DNA from: Minwuia sp048007105
Lineage (GTDB): Bacteria; Pseudomonadota; Alphaproteobacteria; Minwuiales; Minwuiaceae
Direction: 5' to 3'
Assembly: GCF_048007105.1 (NCBI RefSeq)
Contig: NZ_CP180352.1
Coordinates: forward strand, 1,860,001-1,924,000
DNA length: 64,000 bases
Below, piece after piece: positions 8,225 to 18,590 of this stretch. Both the position numbers and the translations under genes were made by a program. Position 1 is the first letter of the stretch. Every line of letters begins with the position of its first letter. A model generated the notes under the pieces. It saw only the letters and a list, made by a program, of their open reading frames with translations. It searched no databases and was not told the origin of the DNA.

Positions 8225-8440
8225 CGGACTGTGCTCCTGGACGCGCTCCGGCAGTCGGCACGGTGCGCGCGAATGCTGTCGCCGACGATGTCGCCGGCGG
8301 TTTCGGGTTCAGGAGAGCGGTCTGGGTGGGGGAGACGTGGTCTCCGGCATGGCCGGTGTGGCCGTCCGCGGCGCGTGCGCCACAGCCTCACCCCGCATGG
8401 GCCAGCCGACGGGCGCCTCGGGCAGCATTGCGAGGCCGGC

Positions 8441-8653
8441 TCAGAAGCCATGGTCGCAGGGGATCACGATCGAGCAGGACAAACGGTCATGGGTGACGTT
8501 GACCTGTTCGTCGGCGTGGGTCTCGACGACGCCATGGCTCGAATGATCATGGTGGACAGGCGTGGCCGACAGGAACGACGGCAGCGCCGGTGCGAAAAGC
8601 ATCACCAGCAACAGGGCCGCAATCCGGGGCCGCCATGTCCAATGCCGTGTCAT
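8441..8653 (-). CDS. small His-rich exported or membrane-anchored protein in the copper cluster, possibly truncated
   Basis: This 70-residue ORF starts with a basic N-terminus and a hydrophobic segment (RIAALLLVMLFAPALPSFL) resembling a signal peptide, then a histidine cluster HHDHSSHG and further His and two Cys residues, consistent with metal handling. It lies between the cytochrome c gene and copA on the same strand. Reading on through its TGA stop (8441-8443) in the same frame gives 43 more residues ending in PPPRPLS before the next stop at 8309-8311, and that extension would fill most of the gap to copA. No strong ribosome binding site is seen. Existence and exact extent are uncertain; I do not recognise the family. 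Confidence 0.45.
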   Translation of the reverse strand: MTRHWTWRPRIAALLLVMLFAPALPSFLSATPVHHDHSSHGVVETHADEQVNVTHDRLSCSIVIPCDHGF

Positions 8654-8701
8654 GAGCAGAATTTGGACTTTCCAGTCAGGAGAACGTCAATTGCCTCGCG
8701 A

Positions 8702-9115
8702 TCAGTTGATTCCATTGGCCCGCTGCAGTTCGCGGATATAGGCAATGATCGCGGCGATGTCGGCATCGGCCACACCGGGGACGGGCGGCATGTTGCCGAA
8801 CTCCCAGTGGTGCTGCCGGACGCCCTGTTTCACCGCGAGCACGAAACTGCCGTCGCCGTGATGACCGGGTTCGTAGATCTTGTGGACCAGCGGCGGGCCG
8901 CCCGGACCGCCGGCCGCATTCTGGCCGTGGCACGTGACGCAGTTGGCCGAGAACACCGCCGCGCCGCGCTGCGCCGCCGGGGTGAGTTCCGGCACGGTGA
9001 CCGCAACCTGATGCGCGAGGCCGCTGCCGGCACCATCCGAGCGTTCGAGCAGAACAATCCCGCCGACAACGGCGGCCAGCACGGCGATCAGGATGAGAAC
9101 GGCGGTGATGCGCAT
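8702..9115 (-). CDS. membrane-anchored class I c-type cytochrome
   Basis: This 137-residue protein has an N-terminal transmembrane anchor (residues about 3-23), then one haem-binding motif NCVTCHG (Cys59, Cys62, His63) and the axial methionine in GNMPPVPGV (Met109). It should carry one covalently bound haem facing the periplasm and pass electrons, for instance from CopA-driven copper oxidation or to a terminal oxidase. It is the first gene of the copper cluster on this strand, 48 bases before the small His-rich ORF. Cytochromes of this kind are often found next to copA. Confidence 0.9.
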   Translation of the reverse strand: MRITAVLILIAVLAAVVGGIVLLERSDGAGSGLAHQVAVTVPELTPAAQRGAAVFSANCVTCHGQNAAGGPGGPPLVHKIYEPGHHGDGSFVLAVKQGVRQHHWEFGNMPPVPGVADADIAAIIAYIRELQRANGIN

Positions 9116-9120
9116 GGAAA

Positions 9121-9148
9121 CCTCGCGGACCGGTAAGCGTCCGCGAGG
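9121..9148 (-). terminator. hairpin between clpA and the cytochrome c gene
   Basis: CCTCGCGGAC (9121-9130) and GTCCGCGAGG (9139-9148) form a perfect 10-base stem with an 8-base loop. Only 68 bases separate clpA from the cytochrome gene, so this is the probable end of the clpS-clpA transcript. It also lies five bases from the cytochrome start codon and could mask translation initiation if transcription reads through. Confidence 0.5.
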
Positions 9149-9183
9149 ATGTTCATTCCAGCAGCTGGAAGGTCAAGCGGCGG

Positions 9184-11550
<2,367 letters not shown>

Positions 11551-11558
11551 GATGTCTC

Positions 11559-11882
11559 CTATTCCGCCTTTTCCAGGGTGCATTGAAGCGGGTGCTGGTT
11601 CTCCCGCGCAAGGTTGATGACCTGCGTCACCTTGGTCTCGGCGACTTCGTATGGGTAGATGCCGCAGACTCCGACGCCCTTCTGATGGACGTGCAGCATG
11701 ATCTGGGTCGCGGCTTCCTGATCCTTGTTGAAGTAGCGCTGCAGGACGTAGACGACAAACTCCATTGGCGTGTAGTCGTCGTTCAGCATCAGAACCCGCC
11801 AGAGCGAAGGCTTCTTGGTCCGCGGGCGGGTCTTGGTGATTACGCCGGTTTCGTTATCGGAATCGGTTCGCTTGTCCGTCAT
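11559..11882 (-). CDS. clpS: ATP-dependent Clp protease adaptor protein ClpS
   Basis: This 107-residue protein shows the ClpS core: PSLWRVLMLNDDYTPMEFVVYVL, the substrate-pocket region, then MLHVHQKGVGVCGIYPYEVAETKV. It binds the ClpA N-domain and presents proteins with destabilising N-terminal residues to ClpAP. The ribosome binding site for clpA overlaps the end of this gene, so translation of the two is probably coupled. Confidence 0.97.
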   Translation of the reverse strand: MTDKRTDSDNETGVITKTRPRTKKPSLWRVLMLNDDYTPMEFVVYVLQRYFNKDQEAATQIMLHVHQKGVGVCGIYPYEVAETKVTQVINLARENQHPLQCTLEKAE

Positions 11883-12084
11883 GGTTCCCTGATGGTAGCA
11901 GCAAGCCTGGAAGGAAAGATTAATGGAATCCTGACATGGCTCAATTGGTGTTTCGAGGGTCGATTTTGAAGGTACGGTGACAGAACGTTACACCCGGTTT
12001 CAACGATGAGTTGGACCGCGAATCGCATTCCCGCTAAATTGTTGACGAATCGATCCTTATCGCTCTGCCCTTCGGAGGTGTCCC

Positions 12085-13320
12085 TTGCGCTTGCTGGGCC
12101 TCGGTAGAATTTCCGGATCGCACATCATTGCAGGACTGCTGACGGCAGTCCTCGTCGTTTCGGCCGCTGGGTCCGCCGATGCAGCCAACAAGCGGCAGAA
12201 GGCCGGCATCGTCGTCGATGCGGGTTCGGGTGCGGTCCTCTATCAGCACAATGCGGATGCGCGGGTTTATCCCGCCTCCCTGACGAAGATGATGACCCTC
12301 TACCTTGCCTTCGAGGCGGTGGAGGACGGCCGTCTGTCGATGAAGCAGCGCCTGCCGGTGTCGCGCAACGCCGCGCGTCAGCCGCGGGTCAAGCTGGGCC
12401 TGAGCGCCGGCAGCACCATCGAGCTTCAGGACGCGCTGATGTCGATGATCGTCCGCTCGTCCAATGACAGCGCCGTCGTCGTGGCCGAAGCCATCAGCCG
12501 CACCGAAAGCGCTTTCGCGCGGCGGATGACCGAGAAGGCCCGGGAACTGGGCATGATCAACACCCAGTTCCGCAACGCCAACGGCCTGCCCGACCGCGCG
12601 CAGTGGACCACGGTGCGGGACATGTCGACCCTGGCGCTCGCGCTGATCCGGGACTTTCCTAAATACTATGTCTGGTTCAGCGCCGAGAACTTCACCTACA
12701 ACGGCCGTCGTATGACCACGACGAACAAGCTGTTGCGCAGCTATTCGGGCATGGACGGGTTGAAGACCGGCTACATCAACGATTCCGGCTACAATCTCGC
12801 GGCTTCCGCCAAGCGGAACGGCCGCAGGTTGGTCGCTGTCGTGGTCGGCGGCCGCACGGGCGCGCGCCGCAACCAGGAAGTCCGCCGCATCATGGGCATC
12901 GGCTTCCAGCGCGCCCGCGACAATACGAAGATCCAGCTGGCACAGCGGCCGATGCCGCCCGGTCGTCCGCTCGACGACAGCATCAAGCCCGGTACACTGC
13001 TGAGCCGCATCAACGTCATAAGTTCCGCGAACGCGGCGGCGCCGCCGCCGGAGCCGCCGCTGCGGCTGACGCCGGCCGACTACGGCGTTCAGGTCGGGGC
13101 GTTCAGCACCGAGAGGCGGGCCCGCTTCGGCGCCCGCATGGCGGTGACCGCGGCGCCGGGCTTTCTTCACAACCGGCCGGTGGCCATCGATCCGATCCCG
13201 AACAAGCAGCGGGCCATCTACCGCGCCCGCGTGCTCGATCTCAGCCTGGCCGAGGCGCGGGAGACCTGTCAGACGCTGCGTTCGAAGCAACTCGACTGCC
13301 TGGTTGTGAAGACGCAGTAG
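12085..13320 (+). CDS. D-alanyl-D-alanine carboxypeptidase (penicillin-binding protein) with C-terminal SPOR domain
   Basis: This 411-residue protein has a signal peptide (to about residue 33) and the serine-peptidase motifs of low-molecular-mass penicillin-binding proteins: SLTK (SxxK), SSN (SxN) and KTG in MDGLKTGY. It trims the terminal D-alanine from peptidoglycan pentapeptides in the periplasm. The final 80 residues (YGVQVGAFSTERRA onward) are a SPOR domain, which binds denuded glycan strands at the division septum and would target the enzyme there. The start is TTG at 12085 with GGAGG at 12074-12078; no ATG or GTG fits. The 202-base spacer upstream carries a weak TTGGAC/TAAATT promoter candidate near 12010-12040. 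Confidence 0.93.
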   Translation: MRLLGLGRISGSHIIAGLLTAVLVVSAAGSADAANKRQKAGIVVDAGSGAVLYQHNADARVYPASLTKMMTLYLAFEAVEDGRLSMKQRLPVSRNAARQPRVKLGLSAGSTIELQDALMSMIVRSSNDSAVVVAEAISRTESAFARRMTEKARELGMINTQFRNANGLPDRAQWTTVRDMSTLALALIRDFPKYYVWFSAENFTYNGRRMTTTNKLLRSYSGMDGLKTGYINDSGYNLAASAKRNGRRLVAVVVGGRTGARRNQEVRRIMGIGFQRARDNTKIQLAQRPMPPGRPLDDSIKPGTLLSRINVISSANAAAPPPEPPLRLTPADYGVQVGAFSTERRARFGARMAVTAAPGFLHNRPVAIDPIPNKQRAIYRARVLDLSLAEARETCQTLRSKQLDCLVVKTQ

Positions 13321-13522
13321 CAGGCCCGCCGGACGAGTTCCGATCCTTCGCGATACGCTGCCGGCATGTGCCGGACGCATGAGCGCTATCTCCTCGGCGG
13401 AGAGACCGTACTGGACGGGTGGCCGCCGGAAGGCGTAATCCAGATAGTGCCGATGGAGGAGACGGGCGTACGCGGCCGCAAGAAGCCGCCTGACCTCGTC
13501 CCCGTGTCCAGGGGAGGAAAGC

Positions 13523-14791
13523 TTGACCGAAAACAGCGCTACGTCCGCCGGCGTGTCCGGCGGCTCGGGCGGTTGGCTCCGCATCGTTGCCGTCGTCTTC
13601 CTGCCTTTCGCCAGCGGCTATTTCCTTTCCTATCTCTACCGCGCCCTGCCGTCGCTGATCGGCGACCGCATCCGCGACGAGCTGGTGCTCGATGCCGGCG
13701 TGCTGGGGCTGGTCGGCGCGGCCTATTTCCTCGCCTTCGGTCTGGCGCAGCTGCCGGTCGGCATGGCGCTCGACCGTTTCGGACCCCGCCGCGTGCAGAC
13801 GGTTCTGCTGCTGATCGCGGGCCTCGGCGCCGTGATCTTCGGCCTGGGCACCAATGCCGAGACGCTGATCCTCGGCCGCGCCCTGATCGGTCTCGGCTGC
13901 GCCGCCGGTCTGATGGGCTCGTTCAAGGCCATCACGCTCTGGTTTCCGCAACGGCGCTGGCCGCTGGTCAACGGATGCCTGCTCGGCATGGGCGGGCTGG
14001 GCGCGCTGATGGCGACGACGCCGGTCGAGATGCTGCTGGGTATCATCTCCTGGCACGAGCTGTTCTTCTGGATTGCCGGCGCGTCCGCCGCATCGTCGCT
14101 GCTGATCTTCTCGGTCGTGCCCGAGAAGCCTGGCAGCACCAATCCGATACCGGCATCCGAACTGTTCGGCAGCCTGAAGCAGGTCTATTCAAGCCGCGCC
14201 TACTGGCGGATCGCGCCTATGGCGGTGATGACCATGGCCACCGGTATGGCCATCCACAATCAGTGGGCCGGCCTGTGGCTGAAGGATGTGGCGCTGTTCG
14301 ATCAGGCCACCGTCGCCTTCTATCTGCAGACGCTCGGCATCGCGCTGACCGCCGGGTTCGTGATGGGCGGCGTCGTGGCCGACGTGCTGACCCGCTACGG
14401 CGTGCCGCTGCACGCGATCATGGCGGGCGGCGTCTCGGTCCTGATCTTCTCGCAGCTCTCGATCGCGCTGGGCTGGGACCCGTCCGGGCACTGGCCCTGG
14501 ATCCTGCTGGGCCTGTCGTCGAACATGTCGGCGCTGGCCTTCCCGTGGCTCTGCGGCCAGTTTCCGCTCAATCTTGCGGGACGGGTGAATTCCGCGCTCA
14601 ACGTGTTCGTGTTCCTGGGCGTCTTCGTTGTCGCCTCGCTGATCGGCTGGATCATCAAGCAGTATCCGGCATCGGCGGCGGGCGGGTATGCGCCGGAAGG
14701 CTACGAGACGGGACTGCTCGTCATCATCGCGGCGGAGTTCGCCGCCTTCATATGGTTCCTGGTTCCTGGAGGGGAGAAGAAGAATGGCTGA
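13523..14791 (+). CDS. major facilitator superfamily transporter
   Basis: This 422-residue membrane protein has about twelve hydrophobic segments and the MFS loop motif GMALDRFGPRR between helices 2 and 3. The start is TTG at 13523, preceded by AGGGGAGGAAAGC. It overlaps the following short-chain dehydrogenase gene by 8 bases, so the two are one operon and may handle the same compound. The subfamily resembles nitrate/nitrite and sugar-phosphate type antiporters in layout, but the substrate cannot be deduced. Confidence 0.9.
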   Translation: MTENSATSAGVSGGSGGWLRIVAVVFLPFASGYFLSYLYRALPSLIGDRIRDELVLDAGVLGLVGAAYFLAFGLAQLPVGMALDRFGPRRVQTVLLLIAGLGAVIFGLGTNAETLILGRALIGLGCAAGLMGSFKAITLWFPQRRWPLVNGCLLGMGGLGALMATTPVEMLLGIISWHELFFWIAGASAASSLLIFSVVPEKPGSTNPIPASELFGSLKQVYSSRAYWRIAPMAVMTMATGMAIHNQWAGLWLKDVALFDQATVAFYLQTLGIALTAGFVMGGVVADVLTRYGVPLHAIMAGGVSVLIFSQLSIALGWDPSGHWPWILLGLSSNMSALAFPWLCGQFPLNLAGRVNSALNVFVFLGVFVVASLIGWIIKQYPASAAGGYAPEGYETGLLVIIAAEFAAFIWFLVPGGEKKNG

Positions 14792-15572
14792 TCTGAAGGG
14801 GAAGGCCGCCATCGTCACCGGCTCGGCGACGGGCGTCGGCGCGGCCACCGCCATCCTGCTGGCCGAGCACGGCTGCAATGTCGTGGTCAACTACACCAAG
14901 TCGAAGGCCGAGGCCGAAGACACGGCCAAGCAGTGCCGCAACCACGGCGTCAACGCGATCACGGTGCAGGCCAATGTCGCGCAGGACGAGGACTGCAAGA
15001 AGCTGGTGGACGCTGCCATCGCCGAATTCGGCCGTCTCGACCATCTGGTCAACAATGCGGGCACGACCAAGTTCGTCGCCCATCCGGACCTGGAAGGGCT
15101 GTCTGCCGAGGATTTCCAGTGGATCTACTCGGTCAACGTCGTCGGGCCGTACCAGATGATCAAGCACGCCGCGCCGCATCTCAGGAAGGACGGCGGCGGG
15201 TCGGTGACCAACGTGTCATCCATCGCCGGCGTCACCGGTCTCGGCTCATGCGTCGCCTACGCTGCCTCCAAGGGCGCGCTGAATACCATGACGCTGTCGC
15301 TGGCCCGTGCGCTCGGCCCGGGGATCCGGGTCAATGCGATCTGCCCCGGCATGATCCAGGGCAAGTGGCTGCGCGAGGGCATGGGCGAGGAGCGTTATGA
15401 CACCTACCTGCAGCACCAGTTGAAGACCAACCCGCTGCAGAAGGTCTCGACGCCCGAGGACAATGCTCGCGCCATCCTGATGTTCATCACCGGCTCGGAC
15501 CTGATCACCGGCGAGACCCTGCTGGTCGACGGCGGCTATCATCTCGGCTTCGCGCCGACGGTCGCACGGTAG
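14784..15572 (+). CDS. short-chain dehydrogenase/reductase (SDR) family oxidoreductase
   Basis: This 262-residue enzyme has the classical SDR features: cofactor motif TGSATGVG near the N-terminus, NNAG at about residue 90, the catalytic serine in VTNVSSIAG, and YAASK. Asn at the end of beta-2 (VVVNYTKSKAEAE) suggests NADP preference. The start ATG at 14784 lies inside the preceding MFS gene (8-base overlap), with GGGGAGAAG as ribosome binding site. The substrate is unknown. Confidence 0.9.
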   Translation: MADLKGKAAIVTGSATGVGAATAILLAEHGCNVVVNYTKSKAEAEDTAKQCRNHGVNAITVQANVAQDEDCKKLVDAAIAEFGRLDHLVNNAGTTKFVAHPDLEGLSAEDFQWIYSVNVVGPYQMIKHAAPHLRKDGGGSVTNVSSIAGVTGLGSCVAYAASKGALNTMTLSLARALGPGIRVNAICPGMIQGKWLREGMGEERYDTYLQHQLKTNPLQKVSTPEDNARAILMFITGSDLITGETLLVDGGYHLGFAPTVAR

Positions 15573-15581
15573 GGACCGCCG

Positions 15582-15614
15582 CCGCCGCATCCCGGATTGT
15601 CCGGGACGCGGCGG
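15582..15614. terminator. bidirectional hairpin between convergent SDR and serA genes
   Basis: A 15-base stem with a single mismatch (15582-15596 with 15600-15614, loop TTG) fills the 51-base gap between the SDR gene (+) and serA (-). Position and stability fit a shared terminator, although no U-run follows. Confidence 0.6.
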
Positions 15615-15623
15615 GGCCGGATA

Positions 15624-17198
15624 TCAGAAGCTCAGCGCGTCGGCCCGCTGGACGTATTCCGTCAGGCCGGTCACCTGTTTCAGCACCTTGGGCGAGACCG
15701 CTTCGTCGACCTGGATGAAGGCCACGGCGTTGCCGTTGGCGCGGCCGAGGTGGAAGGTGCCGATGTTGACCCCGGCATCGCCCAGGATCGTCCCCAGTTT
15801 GCCGATGAAGCCCGGCTTGTCGTGGTTGCGCACGAACAGCATGTGCTCCCCGATCTCGGCTTCCATGTTGATGGTGTCGATCTCGATCACGCGCGGCAGG
15901 TCGCCGGCGAACAGCGTGCCGCCGATGCAGCGGGTGCCGTTCTCGGTCTCGACGAAGACGCGGATGGCGGTCTGGTAGTCGCCGGGCCGCTCGTCGCGCT
16001 CCTCGACGATCTGGATACCGCGCTCACTGGCCATCACCGGCGCGTTGACCATGTTGATCGAGTCCATCATCGGCTTCAGCAGCCCCTGCAGCACGATCGC
16101 GGTCAGCGGCTTGACGTTCAGATGCGCCACGCGGCCCTGGTAGGAGACGCGCACCGACTTCAGGCCGCTCTTGACGGTCTGGCCCATGAACGCACCGAGC
16201 TGGTCGGCCAGCTTCTGGTAGGGCTTCAGCCGCGGCGCTTCCTCGGCGGTGACCGAGGCCATGTTGAGCGCGTTGGAGACGGCGCCGTCGATCAGGAAGT
16301 CCGCCATCTGCTCGGCGACCTGCAGCGCCACGTTCACCTGGGCCTCGTTGGTCGAGGCGCCGAGATGCGGCGTGGTGATCACTTCCGGGTGGCCGAACAG
16401 GACGTTCTCCTTCGCCGGCTCGGTCGAGAAAACGTCGAGGGCTGCGCCCGCAACCTTGCCGGAATCCAGCGCCGCCTTGAGGTCGTCTTCGACGATCAGG
16501 CCGCCGCGCGCGCAGTTGACGATGCGGACGCCGTCCTTCATCTGCGCCAGCGCCTCGGCGTTGATCAGGTTGCGGGTCTGATCGGTCATCGGCGTATGGA
16601 GGGTGATGAAATCGGCGCGGGCGTAAAGCTCGGGCAGTTCGACCTTGTCGACGCCGAGTTCCGTGGCACGGGCTTCCGACAGGAACGGGTCGGCAGCGAT
16701 CACCTTCATCTTCAGGCCCTGGGCGCGGCTGACCACGATCGCGCCGATATTGCCGCAGCCGATGACGCCGAGGGTCTTGCCGGTGACCTCGACGCCCATG
16801 AACTTCGACTTCTCCCACTTGCCGGCCTGGGTGGAGGCATCGGCCTGCGGGATCTGGCGGGCCAGCGCCATCATCATGGCGATGGCGTGCTCGGCGGTGG
16901 TGATGGAATTGCCGAAGGGCGTGTTCATGACGCAGACGCCGGCGGCGGTAGCGGCGTTGACGTCGACATTGTCGACACCGATGCCGGCGCGGCCGATGAC
17001 CTTCAGGTTTGTCGCCGCGTTCAGCACGTCGGCGGTGACCTTGGTCGCGGAGCGGACGGCCAGGCCGTCATATTCGCCGATGATGGCGATCAGCTCTTCC
17101 TTGGACAGGCCGACCTTCTCGTCGACCTCGACGCCGCGTGCGCGGAAGGTCTCGGCGGCCAGCGGGCTCATCTTGTCGGAAATGAGAACTTTGGGCAT
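15624..17198 (-). CDS. serA: D-3-phosphoglycerate dehydrogenase
   Basis: This 524-residue enzyme catalyses NAD-dependent oxidation of 3-phosphoglycerate, the first step of serine synthesis. It shows the hydroxyacid dehydrogenase fold with GCGNIGAIV (NAD binding), the catalytic Arg and Glu regions and the catalytic His in TTPHLGAST, followed by the intervening domain and a C-terminal ACT domain (LFVRNHDKPGFIGKLGTIL onward) used for feedback control. Length fits the long bacterial type. The ATG at 17198 has GAGGA upstream. It is 106 bases downstream of serC on the same strand. Confidence 0.96.
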   Translation of the reverse strand: MPKVLISDKMSPLAAETFRARGVEVDEKVGLSKEELIAIIGEYDGLAVRSATKVTADVLNAATNLKVIGRAGIGVDNVDVNAATAAGVCVMNTPFGNSITTAEHAIAMMMALARQIPQADASTQAGKWEKSKFMGVEVTGKTLGVIGCGNIGAIVVSRAQGLKMKVIAADPFLSEARATELGVDKVELPELYARADFITLHTPMTDQTRNLINAEALAQMKDGVRIVNCARGGLIVEDDLKAALDSGKVAGAALDVFSTEPAKENVLFGHPEVITTPHLGASTNEAQVNVALQVAEQMADFLIDGAVSNALNMASVTAEEAPRLKPYQKLADQLGAFMGQTVKSGLKSVRVSYQGRVAHLNVKPLTAIVLQGLLKPMMDSINMVNAPVMASERGIQIVEERDERPGDYQTAIRVFVETENGTRCIGGTLFAGDLPRVIEIDTINMEAEIGEHMLFVRNHDKPGFIGKLGTILGDAGVNIGTFHLGRANGNAVAFIQVDEAVSPKVLKQVTGLTEYVQRADALSF

Positions 17199-17266
17199 GG
17201 GATGTTCCTCGAACGGTTTGCCGTCTCCGGACATGATCCGGGGCATTCGTGGCAAAGGGGTATGAG

Positions 17267-17289
17267 GCCCCCGGGGCGGGCCCGGGGGC
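17267..17289 (-). promoter_or_regulatory. GC-rich hairpin between serC and serA
   Basis: GCCCCCGGG at 17267-17275 pairs perfectly with CCCGGGGGC at 17281-17289 around a 5-base loop. It lies in the 106-base serC-serA spacer. It may stabilise the 3' end of serC mRNA or partly stop transcription; there is no U-run. Confidence 0.35.
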
Positions 17290-17304
17290 GACAGGAGGGG
17301 AGGT

Positions 17305-18474
17305 TCAGGCAGCGGCCTTCTGGAAGTCGGCCTTCACGGTCGCGTAGGCCCAGTCGAGCCAGGGCGTCAGCGCCTCGACGTCGGATGTCGCCACGGTGGC
17401 GCCGCACCAGATCCGGAGACCCGGAGGCGCATCGCGGTAGCCGTTGATGTCGTAGGCGACGCCCTCGTCCTCCAGCAGCTTGGACAGCTTCTTCGGCACG
17501 TCCTTCTGCTGGTCGGCGGAGAGGCCCGCGAACCAGGGATCGGAGATCGCCAGGCAGACCGAGGTATGGGAGCGGATGGCCGGATCCTGCGCCAGGAAGC
17601 TGGCCCAGTCGGAGTCCGCGACCCAGCTTTCCAGCGCCGCCAGGTTACCGCGGCAGCGGGTGATCAGACCCTTCAGGCCGCCAACGCTTTCGGCCCAGCC
17701 CAGGGCGTCAATAGCGTCCTCGACCGCCAGCATGGACGGCGTGTTGATGGTCTCGCCCTTGAAGATACCTTCGTTCAGCTTGCCGGACTTGGTCATGCGG
17801 AAGAGCTTCGGCATCGGCCAGGGCGGGGTATAGCTCTCGAGACGCTCGATGGCGCGCGGGCCGAGGGCGAGCATGCCGTGTGCGGCCTCGCCGCCCAGCA
17901 CCTTCTGCCAGGACCAGGTGACGGCATCCAGCTTGTCCCAGTCCAGATCCATCGCGAAGGCCGCCGAGGTGGCGTCGCAGATGGTCAGGCCCTCGCGGTC
18001 CCCGGCGATCCAGTCGCCATTCGGAACGCAAACGCCGGACGTCGTGCCGTTCCAGGTGAAGACCACGTCATGGGCGGGATCGACCTTCGACAGGTCGGGC
18101 AGTTCGCCGTAACCGGCCTCGATGACGCGGACGTCCTTCAGCTTCAGCTGCTTGGTGATGTCGGTGACCCAGCCGGAGCCGAAGCTTTCCCAGGCCAGAA
18201 CGTCAACCGGGCGCTGGCCCAGCAGCGACCACATCGCCATTTCCACGGCGCCGGTGTCGGAGCCGGGGACGATGCCGAGCACCCAGCCCTCGGGCATGCC
18301 GAGCAGCTTGCGGGAGCGGTCGATGACATCCTTGAGTTTCGCTTTTCCGATCGCAGCGCGATGGGAACGGCCCAGAGCGGCTGCGCTGAGGGCTTCGGCG
18401 GACCAGCCCGGGCGCTTGGCGCACGGACCGGACGAGAATTCAGGCGCCGCCGGACGCCTTTCCGGTTTCTGCAT
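17305..18474 (-). CDS. serC: phosphoserine transaminase
   Basis: This 389-residue PLP enzyme converts 3-phosphohydroxypyruvate and glutamate to phosphoserine. The pattern is the alphaproteobacterial SerC branch (about 385-395 residues) with FSSGPCAKRPGW at the N-terminus, GSDTGAVEMAMW for phosphate and PLP contacts, and the Schiff-base lysine in TWSWQKVLGGE. A candidate serC leader RNA precedes the start codon. Together with serA and the neighbouring asd it forms an amino acid biosynthesis block on the minus strand. Confidence 0.95.
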   Translation of the reverse strand: MQKPERRPAAPEFSSGPCAKRPGWSAEALSAAALGRSHRAAIGKAKLKDVIDRSRKLLGMPEGWVLGIVPGSDTGAVEMAMWSLLGQRPVDVLAWESFGSGWVTDITKQLKLKDVRVIEAGYGELPDLSKVDPAHDVVFTWNGTTSGVCVPNGDWIAGDREGLTICDATSAAFAMDLDWDKLDAVTWSWQKVLGGEAAHGMLALGPRAIERLESYTPPWPMPKLFRMTKSGKLNEGIFKGETINTPSMLAVEDAIDALGWAESVGGLKGLITRCRGNLAALESWVADSDWASFLAQDPAIRSHTSVCLAISDPWFAGLSADQQKDVPKKLSKLLEDEGVAYDINGYRDAPPGLRIWCGATVATSDVEALTPWLDWAYATVKADFQKAAA

Positions 18475-18530
18475 GGATACCTTCCAGTACCTAGCCTCCC
18501 GTTGGGGGGAGGTGACCCGCGGCGGAAGAT
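18475..18530 (-). ncRNA. candidate serC leader RNA (cis-regulatory)
   Basis: On the minus strand the 56 bases before the serC start contain a stem with arms CCTCCC (complement of 18507-18512) and GGGAGG (complement of 18495-18500). It is followed by CTAGGTACTGGAAGGTATCC leading into the ATG, where GGTAC and GTATCC can pair and enclose the ribosome binding site GGAAGG. This two-hairpin arrangement directly upstream of serC matches my recollection of the serC RNA motif described in alphaproteobacteria. Identity is inferred from layout, not from a covariance model. Confidence 0.6.
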
Positions 18531-18590
18531 AGAGTGCGACGGAAATCGGTCAATGTGCGACGTGGGGGTGCGACACGATGGCAGATTCGG

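Noticed and set aside
8441..8443. TGA in the small copper-cluster ORF as a selenocysteine codon
   Set aside because: No SECIS-like hairpin is evident downstream and no selenoprotein family is known with this pattern; a nonsense mutation or natural stop is simpler.
6509..9136. Very long plus-strand ORF opposite the copper cluster
   Set aside because: Antisense to copA and the cytochrome gene; composition (His, Arg, Val rich) is that of a reverse-strand shadow.
17267..17289. serC-serA spacer hairpin as a true intrinsic terminator
   Set aside because: It has no following U-run, so I list it only as a structural element.
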